DNA of 64,000 bases. It comes from Salvelinus alpinus. Lineage: Eukaryota > Chordata > Actinopteri > Salmoniformes > Salmonidae. The translations under genes and the position numbers were made by a program. Of this stretch, positions 1 to 12,470 are shown piece after piece. Positions within the stretch are counted from its first letter, which is position 1. Each line of letters starts with the position of its first letter. The stretch is from the NCBI RefSeq assembly GCF_045679555.1, contig NC_092100.1, positions 36,604,106 through 36,668,105 on the forward strand, written 5' to 3'. The notes beneath the pieces are model-generated. The model made no database searches. It worked only from the letters and a program-made list of their open reading frames with translations, and had not been told where the DNA came from.

Positions 1-127
1 GCTGTGCTTTGACAAAGTGGGTGGGGTTATATCCTGCCTGTTTGAACATCTGGGGGTATCGTGGGACAGGGCCACAGTGTCTCCCGACCCCTCCTGTCTC
101 AGCCTCCAGTATTTATGCTGCAATTGT

Positions 128-1110
128 TTTTATTTATTTTATTTTTATTTCACCTTTATTTAACCAGGTAGGCTAGTTGAGAACAAGTTCTCATTTAATA
201 CTGCGAACTGGCCAAGATAAAGCAAAGCAGTGCAACAAAAACAACAACACAGAGTTACACATGGAATAAACAAAACATACAGTCATTAACACATCATAAA
301 AAAAGTCTATACACAGTGTGTGCAAATGAGGTAAGATAAGGGAGGTTAGGCAATAAATAGGCCATAGTCGTGAAAATAATTACAATTTAGCAATAAACGC
401 TGGAGTGATAGAGACTGGAATGATAGATGTGCAGAAGCTGAATGTGCAAGTAGAGATACTAGGGTGCAAAGGAGAAAAAAACATTTTTTATATATAAATA
501 AATAACAGTATGGGGATGAGGTAGTTGGATGGGCTATTTACAGATGGGCTATGTACAGGTGCAGTGATCTGTGAGCTGCTCTGACAACTGGTGCTTAAAC
601 GTTGGTGAGGGAGATATGCGTCTCCAGCTTCAGTGATTTTTGCAATTTGTTCCAGTCATTGGCAGCAGAGAACTGTAAGGAAAGGCGGCCAAAGGAGAAA
701 TTGGCTTTGGGGGTGACCAGTGAAATATACCTGCTGGAGCGCGTGCTACGGGTGGGTGCTGCTATGGTGACCATGGAGCTGAGATAAGGCGGGGCTTTAC
801 CTAGCAAAGACTTATAGATGACCTGGAGCCAGTGGGTTTGGCGACGAATATGAAGCGAGGGGCAGCCAACGAGAGCATACAGGTCGCAGTGGTAGTTAGT
901 ATATGAGGCTTTAGTGACAAAACAGATAGCACTGTGATAGACTGCATCCAATTTGCTGAGTAGAGTGTTGGAGGCTATTTTGTGAATGACATCGCCGAAG
1001 TCAAGGATCGGTAGGATCATTTTTACGAGGGTATGTTTGGCATGAGTGAAGGATGCTTTGTTGCGAAATAGGAAGCCGATTCTAGATTTAATTTTGAATT
1101 GGAGATGCTT
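128..1110 (-). mobile_element. 5'-truncated LINE, 3' half of reverse transcriptase ORF plus 3' tail
   Basis: On the minus strand a 141-codon open stretch (1020-595) reads like the C-terminal end of a fish non-LTR reverse transcriptase: a pattern of HSAICFVT, then YHCDLYALVGCPSL, RRQTHW, and a closing NDWNKLQ. Downstream the minus strand ends in an A/T-rich simple tail near 128 (GGTTAAATAAAGGTG then AAATA-type repeats), as LINE 3' ends do. The element is cut off on its 5' side near 1110. It is an inactive fragment; the exact clade (L2/CR1/Rex1-like) is my guess. Confidence 0.6.
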
Positions 1111-2061
1111 AATGAATTATCATTGATTTAGCTCAGTCTTACCAATCACTTAAATATATTTAATAATGATCTCTTATCTAGCTTCATGACTGGGCATTTT
1201 GTTTACTTTATGTTGTTCTGAAAAGAGACGGCTAGAAGGACCATGAGTCATATTAGATTGTTTAGAAATGCAAGAAATTAGCTTTAGATGCTGCCAAAAA
1301 TGGGAGGTCCCCAGACCTCCCACCAAGTTATGTCCCCCCCACTTCTAAAACCAAAGTTGCGTCCCTGCATACAATACAACAGTGATGTGTAATCTGACAG
1401 CCGGAGAACAGACTAATAAAAGAACAGAGGAAGACACCATGGTAATTCCATATACATGTAATTAGATTGTTGTATCGTATGAGTGCTGTATGGTTACACA
1501 TACAGTACATAGCCAGTGTACATTTTTCACAAATCATTGCAAAGTATTGTTGGCCTATTGTCTTGCAATTGTGTAGTAACAGAAAGCAATTTCACACGTA
1601 ATATAGACACATATCAGAATGTATGATACTTACGACACTGTGTTACAACAGGACTACTTTCTGTTGTTAAATAAAACAAATCCAACAAAACTGGTTGGCT
1701 CAACTACCTGAAACCAAAAGCTACTTGTATCAAATTATGATTAGACTGTGCTATAGTCTGCTAAACTCTTTTAACATACTGTAGGTAAACACTATCAACC
1801 AGATCTAAAGGAGATCTGAGAACTGAGGAGCTAATAATAGACACTTTCTGCTGTTCAGCTTCTGTTCCATATTACACATCTTCCTGCTCAGACCACATCT
1901 AGACAGGCTTGTCATATAATTTAAAGGATTAATAACCAGTGAGGATTATTTATAGAATAACATAAATCAGTCATATCACTGGTGTATTTTAAATACAACT
2001 GAAAAGGTCAACTGGACTACCTCAGATACTATTGAATGTGAGACACCATCACTGGCCTACT
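1111..2061. other. No gene recognised
   Basis: AT-rich sequence with no long open frame and no splice-flanked exon that I can recognise. It may hold decayed repeats. Confidence 0.5.
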
Positions 2062-2535
2062 CAGGGCTGGCCCTAGCTTTTTGGGGGCCCTAAGTGAGAT
2101 TTGCTTTTGCTTTTTGGTTTTAAAGCTAATTTCATGTAATTCTACTCATTGTGCTATGAGGTGGACAGAACAATTTGCAGTTTAAAATCACATTTCCTAC
2201 AATTTTACACATTTTCTTATGGTCATATGGTATCTGAGTGAGAGTGACTAACAAAATCATTGGGGGCCCTCTGGAGGTCAGGACACCTGGGCACATGCCC
2301 TGTATGTCTGGTCAGTAATTGGGCTAGGATTACTACAAGGTGTAGATACTGTAACTGGCTAGACTAAACATTAGCTGACATGGGCACATTGAGTGACTGT
2401 CAGTAACTGACATTACAAGAGAAAAACTGCTGCACTACCAAATGTAGGAATGTCTTTTTTTATACTTTCTTTTGCTTTAGGGCACCCTAGCGGTTGGGGG
2501 CCATAAGGGGCATTGTCACTTATGCCCAGGGCCGG
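2062..2535. mobile_element. Non-autonomous DNA element with CAGGGC-GGCCC type ends
   Basis: The left end reads CAGGGCTGGCCCTAGC and the right part reads CCCAGGGCCGGC, preceded by GGGGGCCATAAGGGGC. The internal sequence around 2340-2400 reappears in inverted orientation at 28693-28760, so it is a dispersed repeat. The ends resemble the CAGGG...CCCTG termini of hAT-type elements. I did not find a clear 8-bp duplication, so the class is inferred. Confidence 0.4.
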
Positions 2536-2679
2536 CAAATCTTTGGAACTGTTGTAGAATGTTAGAAACTCTGAATACACCCCAGATCTACTGGAATGAA
2601 CTGACAGACTTGTGAGTAACTGCTGCCCTCTTCTGGTCTATTCACAGATGTCAAGTACCATAACAAACCTAGTTCCTCA

Positions 2680-3121
2680 TACATCAAATCAAATTGTATT
2701 TGTCATATACACTGTTTAGCAGATGTTATTGCGGGTGTAGCGAAATGCTTGTATTTCTAGCTCCAACAGTACAGTAATATCTAACAAGTAATATCTAACA
2801 ATTTCACAACAATACACACAATACACACAAATCTAAAGTAAAGAAATGGAATAATAAAGAATAAAGACTATATAAATATTTGGGCGAGCAATGTCAGAGC
2901 AGCATAGACTAAGATACAGTAGAATAGGATAGAATACAGTATATACATATGAGATGAGTATGTAAACATTATTAAAGTGACTAGTGTTCCATTATTAAAG
3001 TGGCCAGCGATGATTTCAAGTCTATATAGGGCAGCAGCCTCTAATGTGCTAGGGATGGCTATTTAACAGTCTGATGGCCTTGAGATAGAAGCTGTTTTTC
3101 AGTCTCTCGGTCCCAGCTTTG
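2680..3121 (-). mobile_element. LINE 3' end fragment
   Basis: Starts with the CAAATCAAAT-type tail and continues with a stretch (TTAGCAGATGTTATTGCGGG; AGTGACTAGTGTTCCATTA; TTAACAGTCTGATGGCC) familiar from the 3' UTR of salmonid L2/Rex1-like LINEs, in reverse orientation. It stops abruptly at about 3121, where Tc1 sequence begins. Confidence 0.5.
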
Positions 3122-3541
3122 ACAGGACAACGACCCTAAGCACACAGCCAAGACAACACATGAGTGGCTTCGGGACAAGTCTCTGAATGTCCTTGAGTGG
3201 CCCAGCCAGAGCCCGGACTTGAAAAAAATCAAACATCTCTGGAGAGACCTGAAAATAGCTGTGCAGCAACGCTCCCCATCCAACCTCACAGAGCTTGAGA
3301 GGATCTGCAGAGAAGAATGGTAAAAACTCTCCAAATACAGGTGTGACAAGCTTGTAACATCATACCCAAGAAGACTTGAGCCTGTAATCGCTGCCAAAGG
3401 TGCTTCAACAAAGTACTGAGGGTCTGAATACTAAAGGGTCTGAATACTAATGTAAATGTGATATAAGTTTTTTTATTTTTAATACATTTGCAAAAATTGT
3501 GGAAAAAGGGAAGGGGTCTGAATACTTTTCGAATGCACTGT
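3122..3541 (+). mobile_element. Tc1/mariner 3' half, 5'-truncated
   Basis: Encodes the end of a Tc1 transposase: the DNDPKHTA-like second catalytic block (GACAACGACCCTAAGCACAC), then the region where LNPIEHLW should lie (here degraded), then the C-terminal half. The right terminal repeat GGGGTCTGAATACTTTTCGA reaches the element end at CACTGTA. It joins LINE sequence directly at 3122, so the 5' half was lost. Confidence 0.75.
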
Positions 3542-3617
3542 ACCTACTGTATAGACTTTGGGGAAGTAGATAAAAGGCCTCATTGCCAAAATCCGGAAGT
3601 ATACCTTTAATGGCAGA

Positions 3618-4330
3618 GAAAACTGAGGATGGATCAACAACATTGTAGTTACTTCACAATACTAACCAAAATAACAGAGTGAAAAGAAGGAAGCCTGTAG
3701 AGAATACAAATATTCCAAAACATGCATCCTGTTTGCAATAAGGCACTAAAATAAAACTGGAAAAAATGTGGCAAAAAAATGTATACAAAGAGTTATGTTT
3801 GGGGCAAATCCAACACAACACATCACTGAGTACTACTCTTATATTATTGTATTTTCAATCATGGTGGTGGCTGCATCATGTTATGGGTATGCTTGTCATC
3901 AGAAAACAATCTAGGGAGTAAAAAGAAACAGAATAGGGCTAAGCACAGGCAAAATCCTAGAGGAAAACCTGCTTCAGTGACAGATCTTGAATAGTTTTTA
4001 CAAGAATAATGTGCTAATATTGTATAATCCAGGTGTGAAAAGCCCTTAGAGGCTTACCCAGAAAGACTCACAGCTGTAATCGCTGCCGAATGTGATTCTA
4101 ACATGTATTCACTCAGGGGTGTTAATAATGATCTAAATGAGATATTTCTGTATTTCATTTTCAATAAATTTGCTACAATTTCTAAAAACATGTTTTCACT
4201 TTGTTATTATGGGGTTACTGTGTGTAGATGGGTGAGACAAACATCAGTTTAATCCATTTAGAATTTAGGCTGTAACACAACAAAATATGGAATAAGTCAA
4301 GGGGTATGAATACTTTCTGAAGGCATTGTA
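3618..4330 (+). mobile_element. Decayed Tc1-like element of a second family
   Basis: Recognisable blocks in order: GGATGGATCAACAACATTGT, ACATGCATCCTGTTTGCAAT, GGTGGCTGCATCATGTTATG, CTGTAATCGCTGCC, and a terminal repeat GTATGAATACTTTCTGAAGG ending CATTGTA. These belong to a salmonid Tc1-like family different from the one at 3122. The middle, including catalytic blocks, is missing. No open frame remains. Confidence 0.6.
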
Positions 4331-4601
4331 AGTATCATGATAATATTGTATCGTGAGGTCCCTGGCAGTTCCCAGAGCTATACTGTACAGTACAGAACAG
4401 TAGAGTAAAGAATAGTATAGTACAGAATCCTAGTAGTAAAGAAGTAAAGAAAAGTACAGTACTTACTATACACAGTACATTCACCAGTGTTATATTCACT
4501 GTGACAAAAGTGATCGACTCCCATAGAGTTGTTTTAGCAGCTGGCAGTGCCAAATTACTCCTAGCGTCAGTACTGATAACTGGTGTTAATTGCTAAGGTA
4601 T

Positions 4602-5014
4602 TGTAATGACCTGACTAGATCATAAAGGAATGGTCCAGACAGAGGATTGAGTTTACGAATTGACGGTTTATTAACCCAACTTTACACAAGCTACTGTTTG
4701 GCCGTAGCCCACGCCAAATATATGAAAGATACCCCACAAGCCAACCGTGACCTTCTCTTGTGAAGCCCAGACGTAAGAGAAAGAACAATGGCTAAACCTG
4801 GTCTTAACTTCCAATGCTCCATCCCCCTGCCAAACCCCCCTCCACGCCACTCCGCCAACCACCAGGATGCCCGGCATCAGAACATTCCAGGCATTCCCGT
4901 GATTGGCAGATAGCAGGTTGATTGGCATGTCGGACCCCGCGAACACTGGTAAGTACAACACAACCCACTAATAGCCTAACACATAACACACCGCTGTCTG
5001 TGCGGGTCGCTACA
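4602..5014 (-). repeat. LTR (3' LTR of the gypsy-type fossil)
   Basis: Begins TGTAATGACC and ends GGTCGCTACA on the plus strand, sharing both ends with the repeat at 9018-9242. A C-rich stretch directly inside it (5015-5031) is the complement of a polypurine tract, which fixes this as the 3' LTR of a minus-strand element. Confidence 0.9.
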
Positions 5015-8000
5015 TAGCCCCCCCACAACAAAGTCCCTCGTCACCGATGGAACAAACAAAGTCTCTGAAACGACCCGGAGGTCTCCTTTGCCTGCGTGGC
5101 CGTGATGGTCGCGGAGTGTCCAGATGTGAAACAGGGGGCTCCATCCGTGGCAGGGGGCTGCCCCTCTGGGACCCCAGTGGATGAAGGAAGGGATATGGGG
5201 GACAAGGAAGCGGGAACGGGGAATAGAGTCCGTGGCTCCGGGGAACCACGCAGTGACACAGGGAGGGAAACAGGGGGAGTGGGCTGTCTGGAGCCTTGTC
5301 TGCGGCACCTGGGGGTGGGTGCCTGGAGAATGTCATTGCCAGAGAGGGGAATTGTGGGGGTCACTGGGGTTTGGGGAGCAGAGGCCCCTCTGTATGGGGC
5401 TAACCTGTCCCGGTGCAGTGCCACCTTTCTCCCCCTGGGAGGAAGCTCCACCCGGTATACAACCTCCCCTACCCTCTCCAGGACGCTGCAGGGTCCCACC
5501 CAGTGACTGTCCAACTTGGGGCATCTGCCTTTTTTCCTTAGGGGGCTGTAGACCCAGACCAGCTCCCCAGCCACAAAGTGCCTTCTCCGGGTGTGCACGT
5601 CATAGTTCCTTTTCTGCCTAACACCTGCATTCACCAGCTGCTCTCTGGCGAAGGTGTGGGCTGTCTCCAGGTGGTCCTGGAGTCTCCGGGCATACTCCGG
5701 CCCCGGGGGAACATGAGGGCTATCCAGGGGCCGACCAAACGCCATCTCCGCAGGGGTGCGGATCTCTCTCCCCAGCATGAGGAGGGCAGGCGTGCAGGAG
5801 GTGGAGTCTTGGACAGCGGAGCGGCATACCATGAGGACCATAGGCAGGTGCTTGTCCCAGTCACGCTGGTGTTTGGCAGAGACGATGGCCAGCTGCTGTC
5901 CAAGCGTTTTGTTGAAGCGCTCCACAAGGCCATCACTTTGAGGATGGAGAGGAGTAGTGCGGGTCTTGTGCATACCCAGCCTCTCACACATGGTGGCGAA
6001 CACACGGGACTCAAAGTTTCTGCCTTGGTCGCTGTGGATGGACTCCGCAGCTCCAAACCTGCTGAACATCCCCGCTGTCAGGGCGTCGACGATGGTCTCT
6101 GCCTCCTGGTCAGGCAGAGCATAGGCCTCGGCGTTGGAGTGGGGTGTTGAAGGCCTCCTCACACTCCACTGTCCAAGTGAAAGCCTTGTCCTTCGGCAGC
6201 AGGCGGTTCAGGGGAGCAGCGACGCTTGAGAAGCCCCGTACAAACCTCCTGTAGTACGAGGCCAGGTCCAGGAAGCTCTTCAGCCGACACTGGTCCGTGG
6301 GAGTGGGCCAGTCTTGGACAGCCCCCACCTTGTCCTCCATGGTGCTGATCCCCTCCTTCCCCACTCGGTGGCCCAAGAAGGACACCTCTCTCCTCATGAA
6401 GTGGCACTTCTCGGGGTGGAGCTTCAGACCTGCGGCAGCCACCCGCTCCAGCACACGCCATAGCGCCACCAGGGCTGACTGGAAGGAGCTGCCATGGGCC
6501 AGGATGTCATCGGGGGATGCCATCCAGCACCCTGTCCATCAAACGCTCAAAAGTAGCTGGAGCGTTGCACAGGCTGAAGCATAGGACCTTGAACTGCCAG
6601 TGTCCTCTGTTAGTGGAGAACGCAGTTTTGGCTCTGGCCTCTGGGGAGAGGGGCACCTGCCAGTAGCCACTGCGGAGGTCTAGTGAGGAGAACCAGGAGG
6701 ACCCCCTAACCAGGTCCAGCGACTCATTGATACGTGGTATGGGGTATGAGTCCTTCCTGGTTACCTCATTCAGCCGCCTGTAGTCCGCACAGAACCTCAG
6801 CTTGTCCCCCTTCTTCGGAACCATGACGACTGGCGCCGCCCAGGGGCTGTCTGAGGCCTCGATGAAGTCTGCCCGCTGCATCTCCAACACAGCCTTGTCT
6901 GCCGCCTTCTTGCGTGCCAGCGGGATATGGCGGGACGCATCTTGATGGGTCGAGCATCACCTGTGTCGATCTCATGCTGCACCAGATGAGTCTGACCCCC
7001 CTCTTCCTCACTCAGCGCAAAGCTGTCTCTGAATTCAAACAGCAACTGCCACAACCGTTCCTGCTGCTCGGGGTCAAGACCAACACAGTTCCTCCCCCAT
7101 ATCTCCCTCACTGCAGACAGTGTCCTCTCCTCTCCCATCTGGGGTAGCTGGGCTGGGGGGGGGGGGGGGGGGGGGGGGCCCGGGCTCACAGAGGGCTGTG
7201 TCGTGGAGGTAGCTGGGGGAATGTAACACACAGCCGTAGGTGACAGGGGGGCTGGGGAAAAGTCACACACAGATGTGGGAGAGGGGGGGCAGCCATGAGT
7301 CTCTGCTGCTTTAACTGTTGGAGTAAAGGGTTTGTTGGGTTGAGTGAATGTGACATTAGGGAGGGTCATGGTGACTGCCGGCCCTCCCTGGAAGCTCAGT
7401 GTGCCCCCATTTAGGTCTAACAGGCAGCCTGTGCTCCTAAGAAAGTCCAACTTCAGTATACAAGGGTCCTGCACAGCCGCCACCCACACAGGATGACGCA
7501 CAGACCTGCCCCCTACTGTCAGAGTCATTATTCCCTTCCCTTTCATGGGTGCCAGCTCACCTGTGACTGTGCGGAGCTGCACAGTTGTAGGCTCACACTG
7601 AGTCCAACCTGGCACAATATCTGGCCTCACCAGGGTTACTGTGGACCCAGTGTCCACCAGGGCAGAGCAGGGCACCCTCTCCACAGTGACAGGGACATGA
7701 CAAAAGTCCCCAACACAGGTCCGGCCCACCACAACAACAGGCTCCATCCGCTTGCCCTCGTCTGCTTCTGGGGGAAGTGGAGCCTTGCTTCCCCGTCTGT
7801 GCCGGTGAGCTCCTCCTGAAGAAGATGGTAGTTGGGACAGAAAGCCAGGGGTCCGCACTACCCGGTCTATGCGGACCCGAGCCGTTTCCCTGAGCTCTGG
7901 GGGACATGGGGCAATCCCGGCGCAGATGGCCTGGCTGGCCACAACCCCAGCAGACCCCGGGACCAAAGCGTGTGTTTCGTGCCGCCTGTAGCGACACAGC

Positions 8001-9017
8001 ACGAATGAGTTCTGTCATTTCAGCCACCCATGCAGGCTTTTCCGGCTCCGGGCTGCTCTGCCCCCCAGCTCGCACAGAGGGTCTGTCTCCCTGCACCCCC
8101 ACCAAAGCCCCCAGCTGAAGCCCCAGCCAACACCAGCTCCCTCTCCAAAGCCATCTCCAAGGCTATCTGCAATGACTCAGGATGAGCCAGCTGGGTCTGT
8201 ATGCGCAGCTCCGTAGGAGAGAGCGCCTGTATGAACTGGTCCCGTGCTATCTCGCTTTGCAAAGAGGGGGGCATGTGAGCATATGCCTGCCGAGAGAGGC
8301 TCTGAATGTCATTAGCTAGCACCCGTAGAGGCTCTACAGGCTGCCTGCGTCTATTACTCAGTTCGGAGCGCAGTAGCCCGGGCTGTACACACTGTCCATA
8401 GCGCCTCCTCAGTGCTCCCACTCAAGCACCATAATCACGTCTGTACTTGGGGCTAATCAATATCAAACAGGCCAGAGCTTCATCCGTGAGGCATAAAGCC
8501 AACTGCAGTGCCCTATCTTTATTCGACCACCCCCTAAAATGAGCTAACAGTTCAAACTGATCATGAAAAGCTTCCCAATCCGCCTTACTGGAATACTTCA
8601 GGGTCTTAACAGATACAGACGCAGCCGGGAACTGGGCGCCGCCATGTTTGTTTACATCCTGAGCCCCAGATTCCTCGTCCCGCCGCGACGTCACCCCTTC
8701 GGTACGCCCACCAGAATCCGTGCGAAGCACAGTCGACGAAGGACTCGTGCCCGCTTCAGCCGCCATCACTCTAACGTCCTCCCTCAAGCGGCCTCTGGGC
8801 TCCGACACTCTGGCGATCTCCTCAGCCAGCTCCTCCGACGTCCATGCACACGCACACACACGCACCTCCTTGGCCATAATCGTCCATAATGACCTCCACC
8901 TTCACTTTCGGATTCCCTCGAAGCATTTTCAACCCCGTTCTCACCTATGGTAGCTAGCCACAGAAGTCAGCTAGCTAGCTTGCTAACTTTTATCAACGTT
9001 TTTACTTCTGACACCAA

Positions 9018-9242
9018 TGTAATGACCTGACTAGATCATAAAGGAACAATTGTCCAGACAGAGGATTGAGTTTACGAATTGACGGTTTATTAACCCAACT
9101 TTACACCAGGATGCCCGGCATCAGAACATTCCAGGCATTCCCATGATTGGCAGATAGCTGGTTGATTGGCATGTCGGACCCCGCGAACACTGGTAAGTAC
9201 TACACAACCAACTAATAGCCTAACACACTGCGGGTCGCTACA
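9018..9242 (-). repeat. LTR (5' LTR of the gypsy-type fossil)
   Basis: Shares its ends and most of its body with the repeat at 4602-5014 but is shorter. Sequence immediately inside (about 9000-9017) has the position of a tRNA primer-binding site; I do not assign the tRNA. Confidence 0.85.
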
Positions 9243-9246
9243 GTAT

Positions 9247-12200
9247 ACAGTTTTACTCTATTAGTATAGACATTTACTCAGTAAGTGTAAACAGCATCAC
9301 AACTACGCCCATAAGTTCAGTTTCTGCGTTCAAATTTCCTTTGTTGGATCAACAAAATCCTAATTTGTTCCACGACAAGTGAGTTTTAAACAATTATTTC
9401 ACTGATATTATTTAGCTATTTTATTTTAAATACTTGATACTTGGTTGTCAGACTGCCGTGTAACATAAAAAGTAACAGTTTTGATTGTGTGTGTGCAGCT
9501 AATGTTAGAGTTACTTGCGTTTCACTTTTTGCACGTCTTCGCTAGATAGCTAGCATGCTAGCTAACGAGCTCGCCCCTGTCCTGTGCAGTTAGTCTGCTC
9601 CACATGGTGGTTCCATGGGCGCGTGTCTCATTTCAGCACCAGGCTTTTTTAGTCTCATGCTAGTTTGTTCTCTTTATTTCAGCTGCTTACTATATATTGA
9701 GGACTAATCTGATTTAAGGTGAGTTGTTTATTTAGCCAAATTATAATTGCATTTTCGACTTGTGGGTGATGTTTATAGATAAATATTGTGGCCATTGAAT
9801 CGCCAAATAGCTAACTGCGTTTTCCACTCACTTTATCACCAGTTCATTTTGGCGGTCTTGTAAGACTGCTCCTAGAACTTGACAACATAATATAGTGACT
9901 AGCTGGAATTACGAGTGTATTTTACTGGACTAATTAGGCCGTGTCCACATTTCGGGACAGTGAATGTGAGTTGAATAGTCTTTTTGCTTTAGTTGGGACC
10001 TGCTTCAAGTAATATCAGACAAGTTCTGGTCATGATCCAATATTTTCAGAATATACTTTTAAATTAGCATTGCTAAGTAAAGGAGTATTGGTGAAAACGT
10101 TTGCAGTCATCCTGATATAATGTGTCATGATTGAAATACAAATGTAATGCTTTTTCATCCATTTTGGCCTTATCTCGTACCATTAACCGCTTTCAGACCC
10201 AGTCATGTTGATCAGGGTGAAATTCAATGGTGAACAAAAATATGTCAAGGTCATTGACCTGACACGTGAAAACCTTTTGATTGGAGGTAAACTTTTAATT
10301 TGTGAATGGAAATAAATGTATTGTGTTCATACATTTACAAGTTAGTCTGAGTACTCTTACCATTACGATTGCAATTCTAATTGGAGGTTGTTTTAATGTT
10401 TGTCACAGCTTTCCTGAAATTTGAGATCAGAGGCAAAGCTGTATGATGGGTCTGGAACTAAAGTTGATGGGGGGGTTTGAGGAGGTGGTGACACGGACAG
10501 ATCTTGGTGTTTGATGCTAAAGGTATGTGCTGGTTTTCAAGTCTTGACTACTTGTGGCATCACTTTCAATATAACCATATATTTGACATGCCTGTTTTGT
10601 CATTGTGTATTTCAGAATCTTCCCTGATGAGTCCTGTCTCTGCCAGTTCTGTGATGGGTGGTTCAGACCATGAGTCGGATGATACAATCATTTTGATTGA
10701 TGGAAGCTCCTCACGACTGCATCAAAGATCTGACGAGGAAGCAAAAAATGTACGTTTGTCACCGGCAACAACGTCGCCTATGGTCACAAACTCACCATCG
10801 CTGGACCAGACAGGACTGGCAAAAAGTGCTCTTCACTGACGAGTCGCGGTTACGTCTCACCAGGGGTGATGGTCGGATTCGCAATTATCGTCGAAGGAAT
10901 GAGCATTACACCGAGGCCTGTACTCTGGAGCGGGATCGATTTGGAGGTGGAGGGTCCGTCATGGTCTGGGGCGGTGTGTCACAACATCATCGGACTGAGC
11001 TTGTTGTCATTGCAGGCAATCTCAACGCTGTGTGTTACAGGGAAGACATCCTCCTCCCTCATGTGGTACCCTTCCTGCAGGCTCATCCTGACATGACCCT
11101 CCAACATGACAATGCCACAAGCCATACTGCTCGTTCTGTGTGTAATTTCCTGCAAGACAGGAATGTCAGTGTTCTGCCATGGCCAGCAAAGAGTCTGGAT
11201 CTCAATCCCATTGAGCACGTCTGGGACCTGTTGGTTCGGAGGGTGAGGGCTAGGGACATTCCCCCCAGAAATGTCCGGGAACTTGCAGGTGCCTTGGTGG
11301 AAGAGTGGGGTAACATCTCACAGCAAGAACTGCCAAATCTGAAAAAATAAACGCAGTTGACAGTGAGAGGATGTTTCTTTTTTTGCTGAGTTTACTTTGA
11401 GAAATTTTACCCCAAAGTTTAATTCAATTTTGGTAAATATTCCCTTATGTGCACTCTTCCATATCAGGACGCATCGATTTGATTCCATTCTTAAGCCAAT
11501 AGTAAGTGATTTGAAAGTGCTTGAGACTGAGGGTATTGAAGTTCCCTTCTTCAGTGGTCGTATACATAGCAGTATTGTCCAAGTAACTGTAGATAATCTT
11601 GGTAAACATTGCCTGTTTGGTTTTGTGGAATCATTTAGTGCTTGTCATTGTTGCCGTTTTTGTGGAATCATTTAGTGCTTGTCATTGTTGCCGTTTTTGC
11701 CTCACTGAGAAAGTGGATTTTCAAACTGTGTTCTCTGAGGATGACCCAAGAGTGACTTTACGAACAAAACACATGTACTCAGACCATTGTCAAACTCAAC
11801 ACTACCTCATATGTATGGTGTGAAGCATGCTTGCTTATTTAACTCTGCAGTACTTCAATACTACAGACATTTTTTTCTATTGATAAAATGCATGACATTT
11901 TAGGAGTTGCACAATTTGAGGTAAAACTTGTGTTACAGTATATACAAGCGAACTTTGTGACTGCTAAAGATGTGTACGGTAGAGTTCATTCATTTAACTA
12001 TAGCTACACAGAGAGGAGGAATCGTCCAGCTGCACTCAAATTGGATGATGGGAGCAATGATTTGGGTCTAAATGCTATTTAGTCTTGGTGTCTTCTCCAT
12101 AATATCTGGTACAGAAAGATGATAAATACTGGCAGCTGCTTCTGTTACTAATACAAATTGTAAATATTGTGTTTTCTCCTATACTAACAGAGGGCATAAC

Positions 12201-12470
12201 TATCTATCTGAAGCACTTATTTGTTGAACATCATATGCTTTAAGTATTTGTTTCCTGATAGAAATCTGTTACCGAAACACCACTTCATGATACATTATTG
12301 TTGTTCTTCACTTGTGGTGTATGCACTACGAGGCAAAACATAATTTAAAAAGCAACTGAAGAGTTTTAAGAATGTCACTGACCTTAGCCAAGAAACACAA
12401 ATTACATGGCATATAATTGGGAAACGTTCAGCCAGGATAGACTAGCTATAGGTCCAGGATTTTTTTGACT
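9247..12470 (+). pseudogene. Decayed copy of a multicopy fish gene with a transposase-like body
   Basis: Exon-like pieces: a possible 5' UTR exon ending at 9719 (donor GTGAGT); an exon 10197-10286 with ATG at 10205 giving MLIRVKFNGEQKYVKVIDLT; an exon about 10409-10520 whose frame shifts at least twice and contains in-frame stops; an exon from 10616 (SSLMSPVSASSVMGGSDHES) broken by Tc1 sequence near 10709. After the Tc1, 11400-12470 carries remnants such as FVESFSACHCCRFC, MHDILGVAQFEVKLVLQY and LKLDDGSNDLGLNAI, separated by stops. The N-terminal part resembles the PB1-like start of many fish multicopy proteins. The body resembles EnSpm/TNP2-like transposase-derived proteins; that assignment comes from motif memory. 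A 41-bp direct duplication lies at about 11623-11698. It cannot make a full protein. Confidence 0.5.
10709..11395 (+). mobile_element. Tc1-type transposon lacking its 5' end
   Basis: An open frame to the stop at 11348-11350 holds the Tc1 catalytic domain: FTDESRLRL (first Asp), GGGSVMVWGGVS, LQHDNATSHTAR (second Asp), LDLNPIEHVWDLL (Glu, DDE spacing about 34 residues). The DNA-binding N-terminal half and the left terminal repeat are missing. The right end has GGATGTTTC and GCTGAGTTTA near 11395. The left edge joins a host-like exon directly, so a frame across the junction (10504-10839) is chimeric by accident. Confidence 0.8.

Larger units (their letters stand above)
4602..9242 (-). mobile_element. 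Ty3/gypsy-type LTR retrotransposon fossil
   Basis: The element lies on the minus strand between two related terminal repeats, bracketed by a 4-bp duplication GTAT (4598-4601 and 9243-9246). Parts in order: 5' LTR 9018-9242; a primer-binding-like stretch just inside it; gag-type region about 8020-8880; a CCHC zinc knuckle about 7911-7952; an aspartic-protease-like block about 7620-7660; reverse transcriptase about 6500-6890; integrase with its C-terminal region about 5350-6160; a polypurine tract about 5015-5031; 3' LTR 4602-5014. The shared LTR sequence differs by only about 2 percent by eye, so the insertion is fairly young. It is broken in several places and I regard it as inactive. Confidence 0.9.

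Noticed and set aside
10504-10839. 111-codon plus-strand frame as a real protein
   Set aside because: It runs from intron text through one pseudogene exon into Tc1 sequence in a non-transposase frame.
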